64,000 nucleotides of DNA from Actibacterium ureilyticum (GCF_002285435.1 NZ_NSBT01000026.1:186001-250000); one strand, 5' to 3'. Positions 49,707-59,201 are shown, counted from the first letter of the stretch. The notes: generated by a model from the sequence alone, not told the origin. Translations and numbers: made by a program.

Positions 49707-51404
49707 ATGATTTCGCGCCGCGATTTTCTGCAGGCATCGGTGGCCGCCTCGGCGATCTACGGTGTTTCGGGCTATGGCAACTGGTCGAAACTGGCAGCGC
49801 AACAGGTGCTGACCCAAGACGACCTGCTGCAATTCGACACGTTCGGCAACGTGACGCTGATGCATATCACCGATATCCACGCGCAGCTGAAGCCGATCTG
49901 GTTCCGCGAGCCGGAAATCAACCTGGGGATCGGCGCGGTGAACGGGTTGCCGCCGCATGTGACGGGGCAGGATTTCCTGGACCTCTACAAGATCCAGCCG
50001 GGCAGCCCCGAGGCCTATGCCCTGACCTATACCGATTTCACGTCGCTGGCCAAAACCTATGGCAAGATGGGCGGGATGGACCGCGTGGCGACCGTGATCA
50101 ACGCGATCCGCGCCGACCGGCCCGACGCGCTGCTGCTGGATGGCGGTGACACCTGGCATGGCAGCTATACCTGCTATCAGACCCAAGGGCAGGACGTGGT
50201 TAACGTGATGAACGCGCTGAAGCCCGACGCGATGACCTTCCACTGGGAATTCACGCTGGGCTCGGATCGGGTGCACGAGATCCTGGCCGGTCTGCCCTTC
50301 GACGCGCTGGCGCAGAACATCTTCGACGCCGAATGGGACGAACCGAGCGAGAATTTCAAACCTTACGAGTTCTATGAGCGCGGCGGCACCAAGATCGCCG
50401 TCATCGGCCAGGCCTTCCCCTATATGCCCATCGCCAACCCCGGCTGGATGTTCCCCGAATACAGCTTCGGCATCCGTGACCAGCGCATGCAGGAAATGGT
50501 GGACGAGGTGCGCGGCATGGGCGCCGAGCTGGTCGTCTGCCTGAGCCATAACGGCTTCGACGTGGACCGCGCCATGGCCAGCAAGGTCAGCGGCATCGAC
50601 GTGATCCTGACCGGGCACACCCATGACGCCATCCCCGAACCGCTGGTGGTGGGCGACACGATCCTGATCGCCAGCGGATCCAACGGCAAATTCGTCAGCC
50701 GCGTCGACCTGGACGTGCGCGACGGCAAGATGATGGGCTTCCGCCACAAGCTGATCCCGATCTTCAGCGACGTGATCACGCCCGACGCCGAGGTCAGCGC
50801 GCTGATCGACGAACAGCGCGCGCCCTTCAAGGACCAGCTGGAAGAGGTGATCGGCCAGACCGACAGCCTGCTCTATCGCCGGGGCAACTTCAACGGCACC
50901 TGGGACGACCTGATCTGCGACGCCCTGCTGGAAGAGCGCGAGGCCGACATCGCCATGTCGCCGGGCGTGCGCTGGGGGCCGTCGATCCTGCCGGGTGAGG
51001 ATATCACCCGCGAGGATCTGTGGAACGTCACCTCGATGACCTATCCCAATGCCTATCGGTCGGAAATGACAGGGGAATTCATCCACACGATTGTCGAGGA
51101 CGTGGCCGACAACCTGTTCAACCCCGACCCCTATTACCAACAGGGCGGCGACATGGTTCGCTTGGGCGGCATGGGCTACAAGATCGACGTGTCCAAGCCC
51201 ATCGGCGAACGCATCACCGACATGGTGCTGCTGAAGACCGGCGAAAGCATCGACCCGGCCAAGACCTATGTGGTTGCGGGCTGGGCCAGCGTGAACGAGG
51301 GCACCGAGGGTCCGCCGATCTGGGACGTGGTCGAAAGTTATCTGAAGCGCAAGGGCCCGATCCAGCTGGAACCCAACACATCGGTGAAGGTGACAGGGGC
51401 GTGA
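49707..51404 (+). CDS. soxB: SoxB sulfate thiohydrolase
   Basis: Encodes 565 residues. The start at 49707 has CGGAGAG upstream and gives MISRRDFLQASVAASA, a Tat signal. The 5'-nucleotidase-like metallophosphatase fold shows TDIHAQLKPIW, DGGDTWHGS, LSHNGFDVDR and TGHTHD, supplying the dimanganese ligands. It hydrolyses the S-sulfonate on SoxY, releasing sulfate. The 69-base gap to soxC contains an AT palindrome. Confidence 0.96.
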   Translation: MISRRDFLQASVAASAIYGVSGYGNWSKLAAQQVLTQDDLLQFDTFGNVTLMHITDIHAQLKPIWFREPEINLGIGAVNGLPPHVTGQDFLDLYKIQPGSPEAYALTYTDFTSLAKTYGKMGGMDRVATVINAIRADRPDALLLDGGDTWHGSYTCYQTQGQDVVNVMNALKPDAMTFHWEFTLGSDRVHEILAGLPFDALAQNIFDAEWDEPSENFKPYEFYERGGTKIAVIGQAFPYMPIANPGWMFPEYSFGIRDQRMQEMVDEVRGMGAELVVCLSHNGFDVDRAMASKVSGIDVILTGHTHDAIPEPLVVGDTILIASGSNGKFVSRVDLDVRDGKMMGFRHKLIPIFSDVITPDAEVSALIDEQRAPFKDQLEEVIGQTDSLLYRRGNFNGTWDDLICDALLEEREADIAMSPGVRWGPSILPGEDITREDLWNVTSMTYPNAYRSEMTGEFIHTIVEDVADNLFNPDPYYQQGGDMVRLGGMGYKIDVSKPIGERITDMVLLKTGESIDPAKTYVVAGWASVNEGTEGPPIWDVVESYLKRKGPIQLEPNTSVKVTGA

Positions 51405-51430
51405 CCGAACACCGCAATGACATATATCAA

Positions 51431-51441
51431 ATATTGAATAT
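51431..51441. promoter_or_regulatory. AT palindrome between soxB and soxC
   Basis: ATATT-G-AATAT is a perfect palindrome within an unusually AT-rich 51418-51446 stretch, just upstream of the soxC ribosome-binding site. It could be an ArsR-type operator or an internal promoter for soxCD. Confidence 0.4.
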
Positions 51442-51472
51442 AAATGACGCATCTCAGGAGGAGGTTGCAGAC

Positions 51473-52750
51473 ATGACAGACAAACCTGATCCCACAACCA
51501 CCCGGCGCGGCTTCCTGAAAGCCGGTATCGCTGCGGGCGGGGCCGCCGCGACCAGCACCGCGGCGCTGGCAGCTGGCGATCCGCTGATCACCGAAATCCA
51601 GCCCTGGGCCCAGGAACTGGGCGACGGTGTGGATGCCACGCCGTATGGCCTGCCGATCAAGTACGAGGACGACGTTGTCCGGCGGAATGTGGAATGGCTG
51701 ACCGCCGACACGATCAGCTCGATCAACTTCACGCCGATCCACGCGCTGGACGGCACGATCACCCCGCAGGGCTGCGCGTTCGAACGCCACCACTCGGGCG
51801 CGATCGAGCTGCGCAAGGAAGATTACCGGCTGATGATCAACGGTCTGGTGGACCGGCCGTTGGTCTTCACCTATGCCGATCTGGAGCGTTTCCCGCGTGA
51901 AAACCACGTGTATTTCTGCGAATGCGCGGCCAATACCGGCATGGAATGGGCAGGCGCGCAGTTGAACGGCGCGCAGTTCACCCATGGCATGATCCACAAC
52001 ATGGAATATTCCGGCGTGTCCCTGCGGACCCTGCTGGAAGAGGCCGGTTTGGACGCCGCGGGCGATCTGGCCGACAAGTGGGTCTATGTCGAGGGCGCGG
52101 ATGCGTCGTCGAACGGCCGCTCGATCCCGATGGAAAAGGCGCTGGACGACGTTCTGGTGGCGTTCAAGGCCAATGGCGAGGCACTGCGTAAGGAACATGG
52201 TTACCCCGTGCGTCTGGTCGTGCCCGGCTGGGAAGGCAATATGTGGGTCAAATGGCTGCGCCGGGTCGAGGTCATGGATGGCCCCGTCGAAAGCCGCGAG
52301 GAAACCAGCAAATACACCGACACGCTGGCCGACGGCACCAGCCGCAAATGGACCTGGGTCATGGACGCCAAATCGGTCGTCACCAGCCCCAGCCCGCAAT
52401 CGCCGATCAGCCACGGGCCGGGCCCGCTGGTCATCACCGGCCTGGCCTGGTCGGGCCGCGGCGCGATCACCGGGGTCGACGTGTCCGTCGATGGCGGCAA
52501 AAGCTGGACGCCCGCGCGTCTGGCCGCGCCCGGCACCGACAAGGCACTGACGCGGTTCTATCTGGACCATAACTGGGACGGGTCGGAAATGCTGCTGCAG
52601 GCACGCGCCAAGGACAGCACCGGTTACGTGCAGCCCAGCAAGGCGCAGCTGCGCGAGGTGCGCGGCGAAAACTCGATCTATCACAACAACTGCATTCAGA
52701 CCTGGTGGGTCAAGGAAAACGGAGAGGCCGAGAATGTCGAAGTTTCTTAA
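51473..52750 (+). CDS. soxC: SoxC molybdenum-cofactor sulfane dehydrogenase subunit
   Basis: Encodes 425 residues. The Tat signal is TTRRGFLKAGIAAGG. The sulfite-oxidase-fold Mo domain carries the cofactor cysteine in YFCECAANTG (Cys149 or Cys151) and is followed by the Mo-co dimerisation domain (~300-400). With SoxD it oxidises the sulfane sulfur on SoxY by six electrons, so thiosulfate is oxidised fully to sulfate without stored sulfur globules. AGGAGGAGG precedes the ATG. It overlaps soxD by 17 bases. Confidence 0.96.
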   Translation: MTDKPDPTTTRRGFLKAGIAAGGAAATSTAALAAGDPLITEIQPWAQELGDGVDATPYGLPIKYEDDVVRRNVEWLTADTISSINFTPIHALDGTITPQGCAFERHHSGAIELRKEDYRLMINGLVDRPLVFTYADLERFPRENHVYFCECAANTGMEWAGAQLNGAQFTHGMIHNMEYSGVSLRTLLEEAGLDAAGDLADKWVYVEGADASSNGRSIPMEKALDDVLVAFKANGEALRKEHGYPVRLVVPGWEGNMWVKWLRRVEVMDGPVESREETSKYTDTLADGTSRKWTWVMDAKSVVTSPSPQSPISHGPGPLVITGLAWSGRGAITGVDVSVDGGKSWTPARLAAPGTDKALTRFYLDHNWDGSEMLLQARAKDSTGYVQPSKAQLREVRGENSIYHNNCIQTWWVKENGEAENVEVS

Positions 52751-53957
52751 TCTGTTCGGTCCCGCCCTGACCGGGGTGGCGGCTGTCATCGGCTCGGCCT
52801 ATGTCCTGGCGGATCAGTTCGTCGCCGATGTGCCCGCGCCCGCGCGTGGCAAGATCGTGCCGGCGGCGCATGCCGAAAACGCCGCCGCGCCCGAGGCCGC
52901 CGCGCCGATGAAAGTGGCGGCCGTGACCACGCCCGAGGGCGGGTTTGGCCTGGGCCGTGTGGCGCTGCCCGAGGAGGTCGCCGCCTGGAACGTGGACGTG
53001 TCGCCCGATGGCACCGGCCTGCCCGAAGGCTCGGGCGACGTGCTGACCGGCGAAGAGGTCTTTGCCGACAATTGCGCGGTCTGCCACGGCGATTTCGCCG
53101 AAGGTGTCGACAACTGGCCGAAGCTGGCCGGGGGCGCGGGCACGCTGGCGCACAAGGACCCGCTGAAAACCGTGGGCTCGTACTGGCCGCATCTGTCGAC
53201 CGCGTGGGACTATGTGAACCGCTCGATGCCGTTTGGCAACGCGCAGTCGCTCAGCGCGGACGAGGTCTATGCCATCGTCGCCTATATCCTTTATTCCAAC
53301 GATCTGGTGGACGAGGATTTCGTGCTGTCGAACGAAAACTTCGCCGCGTTCGAATTGCCGAATGCCGAAGGGTTCGTCGTGGATGACCGCGAAACCGCCG
53401 AGGCCGCGTTCTGGAATCCCGAACCCTGCATGAGCGATTGCAAGGACAGCGTCGAGATCACGATGCGCGCCGCCGTTCTGGATGTGACGCCCGATCACGG
53501 GGCCGAGGACGAGGCCGCAGCGGAACCCGCGCCTGAACCGGCCGCAGTGGAAACCGCCGCTGCCGAACCGGCCGAGGAAGCCCCCGCCGCCGCCGAGGCG
53601 CCCGCCGAACCCGCGCCTGCGGCGATGGCAGCCGCCGATCCGGAACTGGTCGCCGCGGGCGAGAAGGTGTTCAAGAAGTGCAAGGCCTGCCACCAGGTGG
53701 GTGACGGCGCCAAGAACCGCACCGGCCCGGTCCTGAACGGGGTCGTCGGGCGCCATGCCGCCGCGTTGGGGGATTTTAAATACTCCAAACCCTTCGTGAC
53801 CGAAGGCGAGGGCGGTCTGGTCTGGACACCGGAAAACCTGGATGCGTTCCTGGCCAATCCGAAAAGCTATATCGCCAAGAACAAGATGTCCTTTGCGGGG
53901 CTGAAAAAGGAAGACGATCGCGCCGCGATCATCGCCTATCTCAGCACCTTCCAGTAA
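52734..53957 (+). CDS. soxD: SoxD diheme cytochrome c subunit
   Basis: Encodes 407 residues. An N-terminal hydrophobic segment is followed by two cytochrome c domains, heme sites CAVCH (Cys114-His118) and CKACH (Cys316-His320). A flexible Ala/Pro/Glu-rich linker (~255-300) joins them, which is a compositional oddity but common in SoxD. It accepts electrons from SoxC and passes them to the respiratory chain. Its start lies inside soxC. A terminator follows, closing the core operon. Confidence 0.95.
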   Translation: MSKFLNLFGPALTGVAAVIGSAYVLADQFVADVPAPARGKIVPAAHAENAAAPEAAAPMKVAAVTTPEGGFGLGRVALPEEVAAWNVDVSPDGTGLPEGSGDVLTGEEVFADNCAVCHGDFAEGVDNWPKLAGGAGTLAHKDPLKTVGSYWPHLSTAWDYVNRSMPFGNAQSLSADEVYAIVAYILYSNDLVDEDFVLSNENFAAFELPNAEGFVVDDRETAEAAFWNPEPCMSDCKDSVEITMRAAVLDVTPDHGAEDEAAAEPAPEPAAVETAAAEPAEEAPAAAEAPAEPAPAAMAAADPELVAAGEKVFKKCKACHQVGDGAKNRTGPVLNGVVGRHAAALGDFKYSKPFVTEGEGGLVWTPENLDAFLANPKSYIAKNKMSFAGLKKEDDRAAIIAYLSTFQ

Positions 53958-53978
53958 GCATTCGCTTCTCCCTGACGG

Positions 53979-54013
53979 CGGGCGGGCCCCTTGGGCTCGC
54001 CCGTTCGTGTTTT
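53979..54013 (+). terminator. Terminator after soxD
   Basis: An 11-pair stem (53979-53989 with 53993-54003, one wobble) is followed by TTCGTGTTTT. Confidence 0.75.
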
Positions 54014-54059
54014 GGCGGTTGTCCCACGCCGTGCTAGGCTGCGGGCGGGAGGATACGCT

Positions 54060-54650
54060 ATGCCGACACGCCGCGACACGATCCTGACCGCGCTTGCGCT
54101 GTCCCTGGCCGGGCCGCTGCGCGCGGCCGAGCTGGGCGATGACGGGCTGCACAAGCAGGATTGGTTCACCGACAGCTTCCTGGAGCTGGGCGACGATCTT
54201 CAGACCGCCGCCGATGCGGGCCGGGGGCTGATGGTGCTGTTCGAACAGGCCGGCTGCCCCTATTGCCGCGAGCTGCATCAGGTGAACTTTGCCCGCCCTG
54301 AGATCGTCGATTACCTGACCGCGCATTTCGACGTGATCCAGCTGGATCTGTGGGGCGCGCGCGCGGTTCTGGATTTCGACGGCCAGTCGCTGGAAGAACG
54401 CGCGCTGGCCGCGAAATGGGGCGTGAACTTCACCCCCACCACGGTCCTGTTCCCCGCCAGCCGCGCCGGGGCCACCGATCCGCGCCTGGCCGAGGCGTTT
54501 CGCCTGCCGGGATATCTGAAGCCCTTTCACTATCTGTCGTCGCTGGAATATGTGGTGACCGGCGAATACGAAAAACAACCGTTTCAGCGGTACTTACAGG
54601 ACAAGTTCGAAGCGCTGCGCGCGCAGGGGATCGACCCGGACGTGTGGTAG
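54060..54650 (+). CDS. Second SoxW-like periplasmic thioredoxin
   Basis: Encodes 196 residues. The N-terminus MPTRRDTILTALALSLAGPL is a signal peptide with a twin-arginine-like start, ending RAA. The mature part opens GDDGLHKQDW like SoxW and has CPYC (Cys66/Cys69) and FTPTTVLFP. It is a clear paralogue of the soxW product at 46686. It sits between soxD and soxE, so it may serve thiol maintenance or cytochrome maturation specific to SoxCD/SoxEF. Whether it is redundant with SoxW is unknown. Confidence 0.88.
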   Translation: MPTRRDTILTALALSLAGPLRAAELGDDGLHKQDWFTDSFLELGDDLQTAADAGRGLMVLFEQAGCPYCRELHQVNFARPEIVDYLTAHFDVIQLDLWGARAVLDFDGQSLEERALAAKWGVNFTPTTVLFPASRAGATDPRLAEAFRLPGYLKPFHYLSSLEYVVTGEYEKQPFQRYLQDKFEALRAQGIDPDVW

Positions 54651-54666
54651 CGTTTTTCCCATTCAC

Positions 54667-54680
54667 GAATAGATATATTC
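54667..54680. promoter_or_regulatory. Inverted repeat before soxE
   Basis: The perfect inverted repeat GAATA-GATA-TATTC is in the AT-rich 66-base gap before soxE, similar in composition to the soxB-soxC palindrome. Candidate operator or promoter. Confidence 0.4.
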
Positions 54681-54716
54681 TTGTTTGTGCTGCCGAACTG
54701 GCATAGAGTTCCAGAT

Positions 54717-55433
54717 ATGGGAGGATTTGCGAAACTTTGTTTCGCCGCGCTCGCGCTGGGACTGTCCGGCGCGGTGGCTGCGGTCGAGCGGATCGGCGAT
54801 GCGGAAAGCGGGGCCGAGCTTTGGACACAATGCAAGGGCTGTCATCAGATCGGCCCTGATGCAACGAACCGGATCGGGCCGCATCTGAACGGCATTTTCG
54901 GCCGTCAGGCGGCCGCGATCGACGGGTTCAGCTATTCGAAATCGATGCAGCGGGCGGGCAATGACGGGCTGACCTGGACGTTGCAGACGCTGGATGCCTA
55001 TATCCACAATCCCAAGGCGCTGGTCTCGGGCACGCGGATGAGCTTTCGCGGGCTGAAGGACGACCAGCAGCGGGCGGATCTTCTGGCCTTCCTGCGCGAT
55101 TTTTCGGACAACCCCGCCAACATCCCCGAGGCCGCGCCGACCGCGATCCGCGACCTGCCGGACCTGTCGGACGAGATCCTGGCGATCCGGGGCGATCCCG
55201 ATTACGGCGAATACCTGTCCAGCGAATGCACCACCTGTCATCAACGCGACGGCAGCGATCAGGGCATTCCGTCGATCACGCTGTGGCCCGAGGAGGATTT
55301 CGTGCTGGCCATGCATGCCTATAAGGAAAAGCTGCGCCCGCATCCGGTGATGCAGATGATGGCCGGGCGCCTGTCGAATGACGAGATCGCGGCGCTGGCG
55401 GCCTATTTCGGCGCCTTGTCGGACGAAGAATAA
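54717..55433 (+). CDS. soxE: SoxE diheme cytochrome c
   Basis: Encodes 238 residues from the ATG at 54717, which gives a proper signal peptide (MGGFAKLCFAALALGLSG). The TTG at 54681 would place charged residues ahead of it. Two c-heme motifs are present: CKGCH (Cys39-His43) and CTTCH (Cys171-His175). In sox clusters this diheme protein partners the flavoprotein SoxF as a flavocytochrome c sulfide dehydrogenase-like pair. soxF starts 16 bases after its stop. Confidence 0.9.
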   Translation: MGGFAKLCFAALALGLSGAVAAVERIGDAESGAELWTQCKGCHQIGPDATNRIGPHLNGIFGRQAAAIDGFSYSKSMQRAGNDGLTWTLQTLDAYIHNPKALVSGTRMSFRGLKDDQQRADLLAFLRDFSDNPANIPEAAPTAIRDLPDLSDEILAIRGDPDYGEYLSSECTTCHQRDGSDQGIPSITLWPEEDFVLAMHAYKEKLRPHPVMQMMAGRLSNDEIAALAAYFGALSDEE

Positions 55434-55449
55434 AAAGGGAGGAATTGCA

Positions 55450-56712
55450 ATGAAACTGAACAGACGCCGATTTATCGGCACCGCGTCGGCGGCGACCCTT
55501 GCGGCGCCCACCGTCTGGGGCGCGGGGCATGGGATGCCCAAGGTCGTCGTGATCGGCGGCGGAGCGGGCGGGGCGACCGCCGCGCGCTATCTGGCCAAGG
55601 ATTCCGACGGGGCCATCGACGTGAGCCTGGTCGAGCCGTCGCGCAGTTACTACACCTGCTTCTTCTCGAACCTCTATATCGGCGGCTTCCGCGAAATTGG
55701 CTCCATCGCGCATTCCTATGGCACGCTGGCCGCGGATTACGGGGTCAATGTGGTGCATGACTGGGCCGTGGGGATCGACCGCGATGCCAAGACGGTGACG
55801 CTGGCCGGTGGGGCGGTGCTGCCCTATGACCGGTTGATCCTCAGCCCCGGGATCGATTTCGTCGACGGGGCCGTGCCGGGCTGGGACATCAGCGCCCAGA
55901 ACAAGATGCCGCATGCCTATAAGGCCGGATCGCAGACCGAATTGCTGAAAGCCCAGATCGAGGCGATGCCCGAAGGCGGCACCTTCGCCATGATCGCGCC
56001 GCCCAACCCGTATCGCTGCCCGCCGGGACCCTATGAGCGGGTCAGCATGGTGGCGCATCTGCTGAAACAGATCAATCCGACGGCCAAGATCATCGTCGCC
56101 GACCCGAAAGAGAAATTCTCGAAACAGGCGCTGTTTCAGGAAGGCTGGGGCAAGCACTATGACGGCATGATCGACTGGATCGGCCCCGATTTCGGCGGCG
56201 GCACTGTCGAGGTGAACCCGGACGAGATGACCGTCAGCATCGATGGCGAGGTCACGAATGTCGATGTCTGCAACGTGATCCCGGCGATGAAGGCCGGGCG
56301 CATCTGTGAAATCGCGGGCATCACCGATGGCAACTGGGCGCCGGTTTCGGGCCACACGATGCAAAGCCGGATGGACGAGAATATCCATGTGCTGGGCGAT
56401 GCCACGAACCAGGGCGACATGCCGAAATCGGGCTTTTCGGCCAACAGTCAGGCCAAGGTGGCGGCGATGGCCGTGCGCGGCGCGCTGACCGGGGCCAAGG
56501 TGTTCCCGGCCAAGTTCACCAACACCTGCTGGTCGCTGATCGACACCGATGACGGGGTCAAGGTGGGCGCGTCCTATCAGGCGACAGATGAAAAGATCGC
56601 CAAGGTCGACGGGTTCATCAGCCAGACCGGCGAGGATGCCGCGCTGCGCAAGGCGACCTTCGAGGAAAGCGTGGGCTGGTACGCGGGCATCACCGCCGAC
56701 ATGTTCGGCTAG
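55450..56712 (+). CDS. soxF: SoxF flavoprotein (flavocytochrome c sulfide dehydrogenase type)
   Basis: Encodes 420 residues. The Tat signal is LNRRRFIGTASAA; the FAD motif is VVVIGGGAGGATAARYLA. Cys70 in SYYTCFFSNLY is the covalent-FAD position. Cys190 (YRCPPGPYE) and Cys360 (TNTCWSL) correspond to the redox disulfide of FCSD. It oxidises sulfide and, in Paracoccus, reactivates the SoxYZ system. GGGAGGAA precedes the ATG. soxG and soxH do not follow; the next gene is on the other strand. Confidence 0.94.
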   Translation: MKLNRRRFIGTASAATLAAPTVWGAGHGMPKVVVIGGGAGGATAARYLAKDSDGAIDVSLVEPSRSYYTCFFSNLYIGGFREIGSIAHSYGTLAADYGVNVVHDWAVGIDRDAKTVTLAGGAVLPYDRLILSPGIDFVDGAVPGWDISAQNKMPHAYKAGSQTELLKAQIEAMPEGGTFAMIAPPNPYRCPPGPYERVSMVAHLLKQINPTAKIIVADPKEKFSKQALFQEGWGKHYDGMIDWIGPDFGGGTVEVNPDEMTVSIDGEVTNVDVCNVIPAMKAGRICEIAGITDGNWAPVSGHTMQSRMDENIHVLGDATNQGDMPKSGFSANSQAKVAAMAVRGALTGAKVFPAKFTNTCWSLIDTDDGVKVGASYQATDEKIAKVDGFISQTGEDAALRKATFEESVGWYAGITADMFG

Positions 56713-56718
56713 GGCCGC

Positions 56719-57213
56719 TCAGTCGGCCCGGAACGTGCCATAGCGCCCGCCGGTGAAGACCAGCGGCGGGCTGATCCCCCCGGCACAGGCGCGGGTCACC
56801 TCGCCGATGATCAGCACATGGTCGCCCGCATCGTGCTGGGCATGGGGGCGACAGACGAAGCGCGCGGCGTAATGGGTCAGAAGCGGCAGGCCATCGTCGC
56901 CGATCTGCCAGTGGGCGGGGTCGAATTCGGTGCCTGAACGCGCGAATTGCATGGCCAGCGGCGCCTGGTCGGCGGCCAGCACATGGATGGCGAATTCCGG
57001 CGCCGCGCAGAACGCCGCGCACCGGGCCGAGCGTTTGGCCGGCGACCACAGCACCAGCGGCGGGTCCAGCGACACGGATGTGAAGCTGTTGGCGGTGATG
57101 CCAAGCGGGCCGTCCGCCGTCCGCGCGGTGACAATCGTCACCCCGGTCGCGAAACGCCCCATTGCATCGCGCAACGCGCGTTTGGTGTCCGGCCCCGGTA
57201 CGAATTCTGACAT
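56719..57213 (-). CDS. Flavin reductase domain protein (FMN-binding, HpaC-like)
   Basis: Encodes 164 residues of the flavin reductase like fold: [37 protein letters not shown], and the C-terminal [10 protein letters not shown] with [13 protein letters not shown]. Such proteins use NAD(P)H to reduce free FMN/FAD for a partner monooxygenase, or bind FMN tightly. No partner oxygenase lies next to it. It is convergent with soxF (six bases) and divergent from phnC. Confidence 0.85.
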   Translation of the reverse strand: MSEFVPGPDTKRALRDAMGRFATGVTIVTARTADGPLGITANSFTSVSLDPPLVLWSPAKRSARCAAFCAAPEFAIHVLAADQAPLAMQFARSGTEFDPAHWQIGDDGLPLLTHYAARFVCRPHAQHDAGDHVLIIGEVTRACAGGISPPLVFTGGRYGTFRAD

Positions 57214-57296
57214 GGCGGTCCCTTCCTTGCGCCAGACAGATAGCAGGTCGGGCCTTGCGTGCAACCCGCGCAAGCCGCCCCGCGCGTCATAAAAGG

Positions 57297-57310
57297 TTCA
57301 GAAAACTGAA
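57297..57310. promoter_or_regulatory. Inverted repeat upstream of phnC
   Basis: The perfect inverted repeat TTCAG-AAAA-CTGAA lies 59 bases before the phnC start and could be a repressor site (for example for PhnF). I see no convincing Pho box (CTGTCAT repeats) in this gap. Confidence 0.35.
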
Positions 57311-57368
57311 ACAAAGCCGTCGCGGCGATGGCTTACCCGCTCGGGTGGGGAATTGCTGTGGGGTGAAC

Positions 57369-58166
57369 ATGCTGCTGCGTGTGACGGGTGTAACCAAGCG
57401 GTTCGGCGCGAATACCGCCGTTCAGAACGTGACATTCGATGTCGCGAAACCGGTGATGATCGGGATCATTGGCCGGTCGGGGGCGGGCAAGTCGACCTTC
57501 TTGCGGATGATGAACCGCCTGACCGATGCGACCGAGGGCGAGATCCGGTTCGAGGATCGCGATATCCTGCGCCTGCGCGGTGGCGACAAGCGCGCCTGGC
57601 AATCGCAATGCGCGATGATCTTTCAACAGTTCAACCTGGTGCCGCGCATGGATGTGGTCAGCAACGTGCTGCATGGCACGCTGAACCGCCGCTCGACCCT
57701 GGCCACCCTGTTCAACCTGTTCCCGCAGGATGACATTCACCGCGCCATCGACATCCTGGACCGGCTGGGCATCGCCGAACAGGCGCCCAAACGGGCCGAG
57801 GCGCTTTCGGGCGGCCAGCAGCAGCGCGTGGCGATTGCGCGCGCGCTGATGCAGGACCCGCGCATCATTCTGGCCGACGAGCCCATTGCCAGCCTGGACC
57901 CGATGAACGCCCAGGTGGTGATGGACGCCCTGCGCCGCATCCACGAGGAAGACGGTCGCCTGGTCGTCGCCAACCTGCACACGCTGGACACCGCGCGGCG
58001 CTATTGCGACCGGGTGATCGGCATGCGCGACGGGCGCGTGGTGTTCGACGGCACGCCCGAACAGCTGACCACCGGCGTGGCGCGCGACATCTATGGCGCC
58101 GATGCGGGCTTTTCCGAAGCCGCCACATCGACCGCAATCGAGGCGCTGGACCGCGTGCCCGCCTGA
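57369..58166 (+). CDS. phnC: Phosphonate ABC transporter ATPase
   Basis: Encodes 265 residues. Walker A is GRSGAGKST, the Q-loop [14 protein letters not shown] (a PhnC signature), the ABC signature LSGGQQQR, and Walker [13 protein letters not shown]. It powers import of phosphonates with PhnD and the PhnE permeases encoded downstream. The ATG at 57369 has GGGGTGAA upstream; earlier starts would lie in the control region of the divergent flavin reductase. Confidence 0.95.
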   Translation: MLLRVTGVTKRFGANTAVQNVTFDVAKPVMIGIIGRSGAGKSTFLRMMNRLTDATEGEIRFEDRDILRLRGGDKRAWQSQCAMIFQQFNLVPRMDVVSNVLHGTLNRRSTLATLFNLFPQDDIHRAIDILDRLGIAEQAPKRAEALSGGQQQRVAIARALMQDPRIILADEPIASLDPMNAQVVMDALRRIHEEDGRLVVANLHTLDTARRYCDRVIGMRDGRVVFDGTPEQLTTGVARDIYGADAGFSEAATSTAIEALDRVPA

Positions 58167-58233
58167 CCCCCGACGATTTTCATCGGCTTCGGGGGACGGC
58201 CCCCGGGGCCAAACAACCTGGAGAGAGACCGAG

Positions 58234-59136
58234 ATGAAAAAACTGTTTGCTGCCGCTCTGGCCACCACCGCGCTTGCCGGTGTCGCCAACGCCCAAGAGA
58301 TCACCGAATTCCGCATCGGCATTCTGGGCGGCGAAAACGCCCAGGACCGCATGACCTCGCACCAGTGCCTGAAGGACTATACCGAAGAGGCGCTGGGCGT
58401 TCCGGTCAAGATCTTCGCGCCTGCCGACTATAACGGTGTGATCCAGGGCCTGCTGGGCGGCACCATCGACTATGCCTGGCTGGGCGCGTCGGGCTATGCC
58501 AAGACCTATCTGGAAGACCCCGAGGCGGTCGAGCCGGTACTGGTCAAGATCAACCTCGATGGCTCCTATGGCTATCATTCCATCGGTTTCGCCCGCAAAG
58601 ACAGCGGCATCACCTCGCTTGAGGACATGAAGGGCAAGGTCTTCGGCTTCGGCGATCCGAACTCGACCAGCGGTTACCTGATCCCGTCCATCGAGATCCC
58701 CGAAACCACCGGCGCCAGCATGGAAAACGGTGACTATTTCGGCGAGGTGAAATTCACCGGCGGTCACGAACAGACCATCGTTGCCGTGAACAATGGCGAT
58801 GTCGACGGCGGCGTGACCTGGGCCGACGGCCAAGGCGCCTGGGAAGATGGCTATAACTCGGGCGCGCTGCGCAAGGCGGTGGATGCGGGCCTAATCGACA
58901 TGAACGATTTGGTCGAGATCTGGCGCTCCAAGCCGATCCCCGAAGGCCCCATCGTGCTGCGCAAGGCGCTGCCCGAAGAGGTCAAGGCCAAGATGACCGC
59001 CATGATCGACAACATGTACGACGCCGATCCCGATTGCGCCTATAACATCGCGGCGGGCGAGACCCTGGGCTTCGACCCGATCACCCATGACGCCTATCTG
59101 TCGATCATCGAAGCGCGCAAGGCGAAATCGAACTGA
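58234..59136 (+). CDS. phnD: Phosphonate-binding periplasmic protein
   Basis: Encodes 300 residues. A Sec signal of about 20 residues (MKKLFAAALATTALAGVANA) is followed by the PhnD fold: ILGGENAQDRMTSHQCL, APADYNGVIQGLLGGTIDYAWLG, GFGDPNSTSGYL, and GVTWADGQG. It binds phosphonates with high affinity. A GGAGAGAG box precedes the ATG. A long hairpin after the gene likely raises its expression over the permeases. Confidence 0.95.
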   Translation: MKKLFAAALATTALAGVANAQEITEFRIGILGGENAQDRMTSHQCLKDYTEEALGVPVKIFAPADYNGVIQGLLGGTIDYAWLGASGYAKTYLEDPEAVEPVLVKINLDGSYGYHSIGFARKDSGITSLEDMKGKVFGFGDPNSTSGYLIPSIEIPETTGASMENGDYFGEVKFTGGHEQTIVAVNNGDVDGGVTWADGQGAWEDGYNSGALRKAVDAGLIDMNDLVEIWRSKPIPEGPIVLRKALPEEVKAKMTAMIDNMYDADPDCAYNIAAGETLGFDPITHDAYLSIIEARKAKSN

Positions 59137-59152
59137 TCCGACAATCCCAACG

Positions 59153-59177
59153 CAGGCCCCGCATCGCGCGGGGCCTG
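59153..59177 (+). other. Hairpin between phnD and phnE (attenuator/partial terminator)
   Basis: A perfect 10-bp stem CAGGCCCCGC/GCGGGGCCTG (59153-59162 with 59168-59177, loop ATCGC) is followed by TTCGCTGTTT. Strong enough for partial termination after the binding-protein gene. Confidence 0.65.
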
Positions 59178-59201
59178 TTCGCTGTTTAAAGGGGGCATCC
59201 G

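Noticed and set aside
57214-57368. Possible Pho box before phnC.
   Set aside because: Only isolated TCAT/TCAG words occur; two CTGTCAT-like half-sites at 11-base spacing are not present.
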